The notes beneath the pieces are model-generated. The model saw only the letters and a program-made list of their open reading frames with translations, did not search any database and was not told where the DNA came from. The translations under genes were made by a program, and so were the position numbers. From positions 1 through 43,175 of IMG/VR virus record IMGVR_UViG_3300044994_000276: a DNA stretch of 43,175 nucleotides. The stretch is one strand, 5' to 3'. This document shows, piece after piece, positions 24,507-30,567 of the stretch (position 1 is the first letter of the stretch; each line of letters opens with the position of its first letter). This DNA comes from a virus.

Positions 24507-24608
24507 GCCGATTTGTGAAACGACGGGATTCTCAAAGAATATACTCAGTCTATTGGCGCAATTGGCAGCATGGGCAAGATTTTATCAGTTTTTCGCTATT
24601 CAGAGATC

Positions 24609-25244
24609 ATGGGAAAAAGTGAAGCCGATCTAATTCAGCGAAACATGGGATTGGTTCGCAAGCTGGCGAGGCGTTTTCAGGGCTTGTGCCGCGAGCCCTA
24701 CGACGATCTGATTCAGGAAGGGACAATCGGGCTGATCAAGGCGGTGCGGAGTTTTGACAGCGGCAGGCAATGTGCTTTCAGTTCATACGCGGTGCCTCTG
24801 ATTCGAGGGCAGATACAACACTACTTGCGCGATCGCGGGTATGCCGTCCGCCCGCCGCGCCGCGACGTTGAGGACTACGGGCGCGTTGCTAGAGCGCACC
24901 GGCTGCTGGAGAAACACGGGCGATCGCTCGACCTAGCGACTGTTGCTCAGCTCTCAGGCATCTCAGCCCAGCGCTGGGCTGAGATCGTTGAGGCGAGGCG
25001 CGGACAGTGCGTCAGCCTGGACGAAGCAGATCCACAGATTCAGGCAGACCCGCAGATTCAGGGCGATCGCGACTGGCTAGACTCCCTGTTCGCCCTGCCA
25101 GAGTTTCAGCGCACCTGTGTCCGAGAGCATTACTTTGGTGGGCAGACACCCCAGGCGATCGCCCTCCGGCATGGGTGCAGCGTGGCGGTGGTGGAACTGG
25201 CGATCGAGACAGCGATCGAAACGCTGCGAGGCTGCCTATGTTAG
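24609..25244 (+). CDS. RNA polymerase sigma factor (group 3 / SigF-like)
   Basis: A 211-residue protein; ATG at 24609 is chosen as it gives the family N-terminus (an earlier ATG at 24570 adds 13 residues). Region 2 is clear: LVRKLARRFQGL, DDLIQEGTIGLIKAVRSFD, then AFSSYAVPLIRGQIQHYLRD and PPRRDVED. Region 3 (ATVAQLSGISAQRW) and region 4 (LPEFQRTCVREHYFGGQTPQ, AIALRHG) follow. It resembles cyanobacterial SigF/SigB-type factors. A phage sigma factor would redirect the host polymerase, most likely to late genes. It heads a tightly overlapping operon. Confidence 0.88.
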   Translation: MGKSEADLIQRNMGLVRKLARRFQGLCREPYDDLIQEGTIGLIKAVRSFDSGRQCAFSSYAVPLIRGQIQHYLRDRGYAVRPPRRDVEDYGRVARAHRLLEKHGRSLDLATVAQLSGISAQRWAEIVEARRGQCVSLDEADPQIQADPQIQGDRDWLDSLFALPEFQRTCVREHYFGGQTPQAIALRHGCSVAVVELAIETAIETLRGCLC

Positions 25245-25906
25245 CGACATCAGAAAGCCTGAGTCGGGCGGCGGCAATCAACCGCAGACACCGCGCCTGC
25301 ATGGAGGCAACTAGAGACGCGCTGCAAAGCGCCTACGACTGTGGACGGCTGCTGATCGAAGAGAAAGAGCTGCATCCGCACGGCACCTGGACAAGATGGA
25401 TTGAGGAAAACTGCGAGCTGAGTGAGCGCACTGCCCAGCGGTACATGGCGATCGCCCGCGACTGGGACAAGATCCAGGAGGCAGGCGAAGTGCTCAGCAT
25501 CAAAGCCGCGTTGAAACTGTTGGCAGATGAAGCGATCGCCGAACCGCGCCAAATTGAGGTGCAGACGATTGATGTTCCGGCTCAACCCGTCGAAGACCTG
25601 GCGATCGGTGACGTGGCGCGGGTCGTTGCGCCCGGCAGTCTGTATGCAGGGGGACTGGTGCGAGTTGCGGAACGGTGCGGCTCTGTGCTGATGTGCGTCG
25701 TAGACGATCAGGGGCTTGAGTTCCCGTTTTTGCCAGCAGAATTGGAGCGCTCGGAGGATGCGCCGCCGGGAACCCCGCAGGCAGCAAGCCGAGTCGCCCG
25801 TCCCACGACGCGCCAGCTCCGCACCCTGCTAGAGCGGATCTACGAGCAGAAAACACTGACGCCTGAGCTACTAGCGGAGTTAGCGGCAATCCTGGAGGCT
25901 TTGTGA
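25238..25906 (+). CDS. DUF3102-like HTH protein with SH3-like middle domain
   Basis: A 222-residue protein, ATG overlapping the sigma stop by seven bases. About residues 15-75 look like the DUF3102 HTH domain: GRLLIEEKELHPHGTWTRWI, then SERTAQRYMAIARDWDKIQE. The middle (IGDVARVVAPGSLYAGGLVR, then VRVAERCGSVLMCVVDDQGL) resembles a small SH3/KOW-type barrel. The helical end (RQLRTLLERIYEQKTLTPEL) may dimerise. The same HTH is found at the N-terminus of the adenine methyltransferase at 37971. It probably binds DNA; target unknown. Confidence 0.7.
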   Translation: MLATSESLSRAAAINRRHRACMEATRDALQSAYDCGRLLIEEKELHPHGTWTRWIEENCELSERTAQRYMAIARDWDKIQEAGEVLSIKAALKLLADEAIAEPRQIEVQTIDVPAQPVEDLAIGDVARVVAPGSLYAGGLVRVAERCGSVLMCVVDDQGLEFPFLPAELERSEDAPPGTPQAASRVARPTTRQLRTLLERIYEQKTLTPELLAELAAILEAL

Positions 25907-26181
25907 ACGAAGACGAACTGAAGCTGATGAGCGATCGCCTCGAAACGCTGGAACGGCTGTACGAGCGAGAACACAGACAGCGCATCAGCGCCGAACGGCT
26001 CCAGATCTACGGGCTGGCCGGGCTGGCTGCGTTTCTGCTGATTGTCGGGTCTGGGGTGCGATACGACGCGAACGGGGTGCGCTGGGAGCTGTCGTCCGAG
26101 GTGTTGGGGCTGCTGTTTGGTACTGGCTCAATTCTGCACGGGATCTTAAGTGTTCAGGGCGATCGCGCTGGCAAGGGCTAG
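25903..26181 (+). CDS. Small membrane protein with coiled-coil N-terminus
   Basis: A 92-residue protein, GTG start with a GTGA overlap. Residues 1-33 are a charged helix (LMSDRLETLERLYEREHRQR). Two membrane segments follow: IYGLAGLAAFLLIVGSGV and VLGLLFGTGSILHGILSV, separated by a short loop. Size and layout would suit a class II holin, but position in a regulatory operon, far from the peptidase, argues against assigning it. Function open. Confidence 0.6.
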   Translation: MNEDELKLMSDRLETLERLYEREHRQRISAERLQIYGLAGLAAFLLIVGSGVRYDANGVRWELSSEVLGLLFGTGSILHGILSVQGDRAGKG

Positions 26182-26195
26182 GCTGGAGGGACGCA

Positions 26196-26813
26196 ATGCG
26201 ACGGAGGGCGGCGGATGGCTGGGTACGACAGCTACGACGGTGGCTTAAGCGATTGGTTGCCCGACTCTCAGGTAAGCGTGCCGGATATCGCCCTGTGCGA
26301 ATTCTTAGGCGAATCGATCGCCCGCTCGTCTCCCTACTCCTGCTGGAGGCAGATCGAGAGCCTTTGTCAGGATTCATTCGGGTTCGGGTCTGGCGCTGTA
26401 TTTTTCGATCGGCGGCATGGTTCGACCTACTCATTACCTGCGATCGCATCCAGCGCAGTGAACTTCGCCGCGCGGAATTCGCAGGCAGCCCAACGGCTAC
26501 TCATCGACTTACGATCGCACGTCACTCGAAGCTAAGCAGCCACGCCAAAAACCTGCGGGTGGACGTACTGTTTCTGGCAGACTGCTGCCTGGTTGATGCG
26601 CCCGGAGTGCGCGGGCTAGACGGCTGGGCGCTGCCAATTACTGATTCTCTGGCGATTCAGCTCAGCAAGCGAAGTGAAAAAGACTTGGGGCTGTTGACCG
26701 AGTACCAAACGGAAAGCGATCGCCAAAGTGTGAGCGATCGCTGGCTGGGCATGCTGCGGGTTTACTGCCGCGAGTATTTCACCTCCTTCGACCCAATCCC
26801 TGATGCAACCTGA
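26196..26813 (+). CDS. Unknown protein, frame with a basic N-terminus and convincing C-terminal half
   Basis: A 205-residue frame with GGAGG seven bases before the ATG at 26196. From about residue 110 it reads as a true protein (LRVDVLFLADCCLVDAPGVR, then CREYFTSFDPIPDA). The first ~110 residues are Arg-rich and overlap the 106-residue frame starting at 26215, which has better codon use there. Either these are two overlapping genes, or the C-terminal half is reached from the other frame by -1 frameshifting. No slippery site was seen. No family was recognised. Confidence 0.5.
   Translation: MRRRAADGWVRQLRRWLKRLVARLSGKRAGYRPVRILRRIDRPLVSLLLLEADREPLSGFIRVRVWRCIFRSAAWFDLLITCDRIQRSELRRAEFAGSPTATHRLTIARHSKLSSHAKNLRVDVLFLADCCLVDAPGVRGLDGWALPITDSLAIQLSKRSEKDLGLLTEYQTESDRQSVSDRWLGMLRVYCREYFTSFDPIPDAT
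26215..26535 (+). CDS. Unknown 106-residue protein overlapping the 26196 frame
   Basis: Its ATG has GGAGG seven bases upstream and codon use typical of the window, including HIP1 read as Ala-Ile-Ala. The protein (MAGYDSYDGGLSDWLPDSQV, then VPDIALCEFLGESIARSSPY) is acidic, cysteine-containing and helical near its end (FAARNSQAAQRLLIDLRSH). It lies wholly within the longer 26196 frame. Probably real; which of the two, or both, is expressed is not settled by sequence alone. Confidence 0.5.
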   Translation: MAGYDSYDGGLSDWLPDSQVSVPDIALCEFLGESIARSSPYSCWRQIESLCQDSFGFGSGAVFFDRRHGSTYSLPAIASSAVNFAARNSQAAQRLLIDLRSHVTRS

Positions 26814-26991
26814 GCCACAGCCAAAACTAACAGCGCGCCAGGAAGAGTTTTTGCGGCGCTTCTACGAGCTGTGCGAGGAGTATAAGGCAGACGACATTCA
26901 GGGTTACTCGCTGGGAGTTGCGATCGCCAGCCGCGACGGCAAATGGGTGCAGGCGGTGAAGGCAGAGATCTTGCTGTTGCCTGCTGAGTGA
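26803..26991 (+). CDS. Small helical protein, last gene of the sigma operon
   Basis: A 62-residue protein whose ATG overlaps the previous stop by 11 bases. It is a short acidic helix pair (TARQEEFLRRFYELCEEYKA) followed by strands (GYSLGVAIASRDGKWVQAVK). No family was recognised. Thirteen bases later it meets the convergent gene at 27005; no terminator is obvious between them. Confidence 0.55.
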   Translation: MQPEPQPKLTARQEEFLRRFYELCEEYKADDIQGYSLGVAIASRDGKWVQAVKAEILLLPAE

Positions 26992-27004
26992 CCGTCAACC
27001 GTTC

Positions 27005-28417
27005 CTAAACACTCAAAATGCGATCGCCCCACCGCTGAAACAGCTCAGCATCACTCAGTCCCGACAGATCACCCAGTTCCTCAGCCATCCGTGTCCACTC
27101 ACTTGCCACGTTGATAGCTGGCAGACCGCGATCGCCCCGTGCAATCGTCGCCCAATCCAGGAACGCAAGCGATCGCACCTTGCGGAAATCGGAACTCGAC
27201 AGTTCCAAAAGCGATCGCCCGGTCTTTGAAACGGCGATCGCCTCCAAGTCGGTCGGCTGGCACTTCAGCAGGCTGCACAACGCCGCGATGCGTTTTGTCA
27301 GGTCTGGCGCTGGCTGCGGTTCCGGCTGCTTAGGGCGGGCGGTGGAGACCTGGACGCTAACTGGGTGGCCAGCGGTGGCGATCGCCTCCATTGCCCGGTT
27401 GAACTCGCGGTCAATACCACCGCTGGCGTGAGGCGGGAAGACACCCCGCTCAACCATGCCACGCGCTACGGTGCAAACATCATTTGCACGAGTGCGATCG
27501 CCAGAACGAATCGCCCCCGACAGTTCGCCCAGAAACTGAATCCACTCCGTCTGATTGGTGTAGTCGCTGTAGACAGGCAGGGCAGGCAGTTTTGGTGCAG
27601 CACTGGGCAGGGCAGGCATCGCCGCGCCTGTCAGTTCTGCAAGTTTGCGCTGCTGCTGCCGTTCAAGTGCCAGTAGTCCGTACTGTGGATCAACTCGCAG
27701 TTGGCAAAACCATTTCTGCCCTGGAATAATTTCGCCGTTTTCACCTTGGCGATCGCACTTTTCTAGGGTGCGGCATAGGCGAAACGGGATTGCGCTCAGG
27801 TCGAAGCGCTCAAACGCCTTCAGGTTGGCAAGCAGCGTACTAATGTCGCGCCCGCTGTGAGTGGTCAACAGGATCGTGCCGGGGATGCCCAGCGCTGGAA
27901 TTAGCAGCTTGAGCTTTGCCTCCCCTTTGCAGCCGGCCGGACATTCGGTGTCGTCAGGCTGCATCGCGCAGGGGATGGGCGATCGCACGACTCGTTTAAC
28001 GGTTTTGTTCGCTTTTTTGTCGAAGAATTCTTCTTGGTGGCGATCGCAAATCTCGCCATCGCAGGAGCGGACGCAGTTGCCGCCCGCTCCATAAACTCGG
28101 TTGCCGTAGCTGTAATTCTCGGCGATCGCCCCGTAGGGCAAAAGCACCGGAATACTGCGGTAGTCGCCAAACGCCGCCGCTTGGTCGTCCCACTGCTGGC
28201 GCAGGTATTCGTAGAGCGTAGAGCTGCCGTCGGGCGCTGGCAGCGCTTTGGTGGAGTCAGCAGGCTCAAAGCGAAAATGATCCAGGTCGCGCCCTGCGAT
28301 TAGGCGGTCTGGGTTTTTGGCGGTGGGTGAGTGCTGCTTGGGCGATCCCTTGAACAGCCTGCCAATTTCTGGCAGGCGCGGGATGGTTGCCTCAATTTGG
28401 TGTTTTTTTATGATCAT
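27005..28417 (-). CDS. Recombination directionality factor-like (gp3-like) protein
   Basis: A 470-residue protein with an ATG but no Shine-Dalgarno. The arrangement IGRLFKGSPKQ, LDHFRFEP, VLLPYGAIAENYSYGNRVYG, GGNCVRSCDGEIC, then LKLLIPALGIPGTILLTTHS resembles the gp3-like recombination directionality factors that partner large serine integrases. Cysteines C115, C119, C124 and C150, C159, C163 could bind zinc. The C-terminal half (SDYTNQTEWIQFLGELSGAI; LTKRIAALCSLLKCQPTDLE) is not assigned. No integrase is coded here, so its partner, if any, is elsewhere or this is another conserved phage protein. Identity is tentative. Confidence 0.5.
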   Translation of the reverse strand: MIIKKHQIEATIPRLPEIGRLFKGSPKQHSPTAKNPDRLIAGRDLDHFRFEPADSTKALPAPDGSSTLYEYLRQQWDDQAAAFGDYRSIPVLLPYGAIAENYSYGNRVYGAGGNCVRSCDGEICDRHQEEFFDKKANKTVKRVVRSPIPCAMQPDDTECPAGCKGEAKLKLLIPALGIPGTILLTTHSGRDISTLLANLKAFERFDLSAIPFRLCRTLEKCDRQGENGEIIPGQKWFCQLRVDPQYGLLALERQQQRKLAELTGAAMPALPSAAPKLPALPVYSDYTNQTEWIQFLGELSGAIRSGDRTRANDVCTVARGMVERGVFPPHASGGIDREFNRAMEAIATAGHPVSVQVSTARPKQPEPQPAPDLTKRIAALCSLLKCQPTDLEAIAVSKTGRSLLELSSSDFRKVRSLAFLDWATIARGDRGLPAINVASEWTRMAEELGDLSGLSDAELFQRWGDRILSV

Positions 28418-28438
28418 GTTGCGTAGTTGGGGTTGGCT

Positions 28439-28461
28439 GAATGCGTCGGCGTGTCGTATTT
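28439..28461. repeat. Dispersed 23-bp near-palindrome, copy 3
   Basis: This is a more diverged copy (ATGCGTCGGCGTGTCGT core) in the non-coding region upstream of the 27005 gene. It matches AAATGCG-N9-CGCATTT in its outer arms. Confidence 0.55.
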
Positions 28462-28549
28462 GGGTAGTTCAGATTGCGATCGCCCCTTCACAGCGATCGC
28501 GTCTACAAAGATCCGTCGCAGTGCTCCGCCCATAGCCGAAGGCTTGGGT

Positions 28550-28870
28550 GGTGGTGAAGCGGCGGGCGACCGGAGGGAGCAATTATGTACAATTGAGACA
28601 TAGCGGTAATTCGCACGAAACATCCTAAGGGTACGGTTCGGAACACCCGAAAAACCCGTGGTGGAGGTAAACCACAAAATCGCCAGTCGGTGTAGAAAAG
28701 GGAATTTATTTCTCGTTTCAGTCTGCGGTGGGGCGCACCGTGGACATTAAACAAGCAGCCTGTGGAGGCGTTCTGACCGGGGATATCTAGGCTTGCTTAG
28801 ATATTTAGGCGTGAGCCAGCGAAGCAGGAATCTCACTCTGTACCGTAGGTCAGAGGGAGAGCGTCAAAAA
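28550..28870 (+). mobile_element. Relic of an IS605-type (tnpB) element, right end
   Basis: A 475-base gene-free stretch (28418-28892) holds this decayed element. Around 28644-28745 a frame reads VVEVNHKIASRCRKG then LFLVSVCGGAHRGH, resembling the zinc-ribbon end of TnpB, and a shifted frame to about 28788 gives IKQAACGGVLTGDI. At 28783-28804 ATATCTA and TAGATAT pair. The right end (28831-28867) has TCTC-A-CTCTG pairing with CAGAG-G-GAGA, then GCGTCAA, as in cyanobacterial tnpB right ends. The reading frame is broken, so no active nuclease is coded. Confidence 0.55.
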
Positions 28871-28892
28871 GCCCGGTGAAGGCGGGTTAGGG

Positions 28893-29120
28893 CTAGGCGA
28901 CGATCGCGGGGCGGGCCGCGTGGTAGGCGCTGAGAACGGCTGCGATCGCCTCATCAGCAGAGTTCCAAGGTTTTACAACCCAGATCCCACCAAAGCTGGA
29001 ATCAAGCTCAATGCCGTCACCTTTGTTGGAGCAGTAGCGGGAATCCACCAGCCAGCCGCTTTGGATTCGGTAAACGGTTCCAATTTCGTGCCCGTCTTCA
29101 ATCAATTGCAATTGAGTCAT
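28893..29120 (-). CDS. Small unknown protein
   Basis: A 75-residue protein; the second ATG (29120) is preferred as AGG lies six bases upstream. It is a small beta-rich sequence (LQLIEDGHEIGTVYRIQSGW, then SSFGGIWVVKPWNSADEAIA). The sequence before it shares AACCCTAGAGA with the neighbour at 29205, hinting at a common leader. Function unknown. Confidence 0.55.
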   Translation of the reverse strand: MTQLQLIEDGHEIGTVYRIQSGWLVDSRYCSNKGDGIELDSSFGGIWVVKPWNSADEAIAAVLSAYHAARPAIVA

Positions 29121-29204
29121 AATTAACCTGTGATTCTCTCTAGGGTTCACATGGAGGGGCGATCGCCGTTGCTTTTGCGGGCTGGCGATCGCCCTTTGCC
29201 GTAT

Positions 29205-29387
29205 CTACCAAGTCGTTGTCAGATCGGCGATCGCTTCCTGGATTTCAAAGCATTCGTTCGCCTTTGCCGCCGCCTCGTCGCTCAGTTCATCAAGGGCATA
29301 CTGCAAGTCGGTTAGGTCTAGAACCGTAAGTTCGAGCATCAGGTCGCGGACTTGATTCTTGATCGCTTCAATCTTTGGGTTTGTCAT
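29205..29387 (-). CDS. Small acidic helical protein, unknown function
   Basis: A 60-residue protein (MTNPKIEAIKNQVRDLMLEL, TDLQYALDELSDEAAAKANE) with helical leucine spacing. It is the first minus-strand gene of a short two-gene unit facing away from the XRE repressor-like gene. It shares AACCCTAGAGA just upstream with the gene after it. It may be controlled by the operator region at 29453. Confidence 0.55.
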   Translation of the reverse strand: MTNPKIEAIKNQVRDLMLELTVLDLTDLQYALDELSDEAAAKANECFEIQEAIADLTTTW

Positions 29388-29452
29388 TGTTCTCTAGGGT
29401 TTAGGACTCGCAGCCGTTGCTTGCGGGCTGACTGCTTAATATCAAGATAGCA

Positions 29453-29468
29453 CACTATCCGCATAGTG
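29453..29468. promoter_or_regulatory. Palindromic operator candidate CACTAT-N4-ATAGTG
   Basis: A perfect 6-bp inverted repeat (29453-29458 and 29463-29468) lies in the divergent gap between the XRE gene and the small gene at 29387. GATAG-type half sites flank it at 29445 and near 29502. This is the natural place for autoregulation by the XRE protein. No clear -10/-35 pair was assigned. Confidence 0.55.
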
Positions 29469-29509
29469 CAATAGCTAATTACCGTGCTAATCTACAAGAA
29501 AGATAGTTT

Positions 29510-29752
29510 ATGGGGGTGGTGAACTTGAAAACAGCCGTGGCGATTAGAAACAGGTTGCAGCAATGGATTGACGCTGGTGGGCTGAACTACAGCCAGCTTG
29601 CAGAAAAAGCGGGGGTCAGCGTCGCGGCGGTGCGATCGCTTGCCAAAAACCAGGCTGCTAGGGTTGACCTAGGGACGTGGGAGAGGATTTGCACTGCGCT
29701 GGATAAGCCAGTGCAGGAGATGTTTTACCGGGAGGGCGATCGCCCCAATTAA
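29510..29752 (+). CDS. XRE/Cro-type repressor-like protein
   Basis: An 80-residue HTH protein. Residues about 24-60 form the XRE-type domain (NYSQLAEKAGVSVAAVRSLA, then LGTWERICTALDKPVQEMFY), as in HTH_26-like Cro/CI repressors. It faces away from the minus-strand early genes across the operator at 29453. A terminator (29774-29805) follows. ATG at 29510 has only a weak AAGAAAG ribosome site; GTG codons two and three later are alternatives. It is the best candidate for the lysogeny regulator. Confidence 0.8.
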   Translation: MGVVNLKTAVAIRNRLQQWIDAGGLNYSQLAEKAGVSVAAVRSLAKNQAARVDLGTWERICTALDKPVQEMFYREGDRPN

Positions 29753-29773
29753 ATGCGACAGCCTGACGCATTT
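29751..29773. repeat. Dispersed 23-bp near-palindrome, best copy (copy 4)
   Basis: This copy has perfect 7-bp outer arms: AAATGCG (29751-29757) and CGCATTT (29767-29773), with ACAGCCTGA between. Inner bases CAG and CTG also pair. It overlaps the stop codon of the XRE gene and abuts the terminator at 29774. Confidence 0.8.
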
Positions 29774-29805
29774 AAAAACCGCCCTCAGTCAGGGGCGGTT
29801 TTTTT
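29774..29805 (+). terminator. Terminator after the XRE gene (possibly bidirectional)
   Basis: AAAAACCGCCC and GGGCGGTTTTTTT pair around a loop of eight bases. A-runs and T-runs on both sides let it work for the plus-strand repressor and for minus-strand transcription from the tnpB relic. Confidence 0.85.
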
Positions 29806-29820
29806 GGGTGGCTGTATTGG

Positions 29821-29972
29821 TGACATACTCCCGACGCTCATGCTGACGCATAGAGCGCGGGCTTCTCAGTGACCCCTAGTATCCCATCGGGCGTTTCCTG
29901 AGCTTTATTGACGGGATGACCCACCGCCAAATACTTGATATTGATTGCTGCGTTGTGGTCACGGTCTAGCTC
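29821..29972 (-). pseudogene. Truncated tnpB 3' end with IS605-type right end
   Basis: Read leftwards from 29972, an open frame of about 44 codons gives LDRDHNAAINIKYLAVGHPV, the RuvC-III motif of TnpB (DRDxNAAxNI), ending at TGA 29838-29840. The following right end is an imperfect hairpin (29830-29861) then GGGAGTATGTCA, typical of IS605-family ends. Everything upstream of tnpB's last motif is gone; the relic begins at the stop codon of the GIY-YIG gene. No intact nuclease remains. Confidence 0.8.
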
Positions 29973-30333
29973 AGAGCAGCAAGAGGACAGCGATCAGTCC
30001 GAGTAGGGGGAGCAGTAGGGCGATCGCATTGCACACATCAACCCAGCGGGGAACCTGTGGGCGCTGTTCGTTGTAGTTGCCCATCCGCTTAATCCAGTAG
30101 GCTTCTTTGCCGCTCATCAGCCAAGGGTGGCAATATTCGACTACTGAGAAGGCAAAAGCCCGCGCCCCATAATGATTCCAGTCAGCTTGGAGGCGATCGC
30201 AGCAATGCCGCCCAGAATCTAGCTCTCGGCGGTGCTGCTGCCAGCGTCGAGGAATGTGTTTGGATTTGCCGACGTAGCGGCGTCCGTTGCGCTGGCAGTG
30301 AATCTGATAGATGCCTGATGGGTTCCTCACCAC
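29971..30333 (-). CDS. GIY-YIG nuclease-domain protein with C-terminal membrane anchor
   Basis: A 120-residue protein, GTG start overlapping the previous stop. GIY (7-9) and YVG (20-22), followed by K-S-x-x-I-x-R-R-W-x-x-H (23-34) and KEAYWIKRMGNYN, fit the GIY-YIG fold with its conserved Arg and Glu. Residues about 101-120 (AIALLLPLLGLIAVLLLL) form one membrane helix that ends the protein. A membrane-tied nuclease of this type is unusual. Its stop coincides with the edge of the tnpB relic, so the end could be altered by that insertion. Confidence 0.75.
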   Translation of the reverse strand: MVRNPSGIYQIHCQRNGRRYVGKSKHIPRRWQQHRRELDSGRHCCDRLQADWNHYGARAFAFSVVEYCHPWLMSGKEAYWIKRMGNYNEQRPQVPRWVDVCNAIALLLPLLGLIAVLLLL

Positions 30334-30557
30334 AGCCCCAAAAATCCTCCTAACCCAAAGAACGGCGTCCGACTGCTCTCTTGATGCACTTCATTCCCAT
30401 CTGAGTCGTAGACCGTCGTTTGGCTCCAGGCGCAACCGCCAAACAGTCCGATGCCGGGGGTGATCCCCCAGCCGTCGCTACCTGCGTCTACCCAATCCTC
30501 TGAATAGCCCTCAGCTTGCTCGTCCCAGCCCGTATCTTCGTAATATTCTTCTTCCAT
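30327..30557 (-). CDS. Small acidic, glycine-rich protein
   Basis: A 76-residue protein; ATG at 30557 is preferred since GAGGTG lies six bases upstream. The first half is acidic (MEEEYYEDTGWDEQAEGYSE), and the rest Gly/Trp/aromatic (GITPGIGLFGGCAWSQTTVY), ending FFGLGGFLGLW. No family was recognised. It is coded between the ATPase and GIY-YIG genes with overlaps, so it probably belongs to that unit. Confidence 0.55.
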   Translation of the reverse strand: MEEEYYEDTGWDEQAEGYSEDWVDAGSDGWGITPGIGLFGGCAWSQTTVYDSDGNEVHQESSRTPFFGLGGFLGLW

Positions 30558-30567
30558 TGTTTTCACC

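Noticed and set aside
24555-24578. tRNA-like stretch ATTGGCGCAATTGGCAG
   Set aside because: It resembles a D-arm but has no acceptor or T-arm partners, so it is not a tRNA.
25903-26181. Calling the two-span protein a holin
   Set aside because: It is in a regulatory operon far from the peptidase and starts with a charged coiled coil; evidence is insufficient.
28600-28680. Group II intron domain
   Set aside because: A TACGGTTCGG string suggested one, but no domain V hairpin could be formed; the tnpB right end explains the region better.
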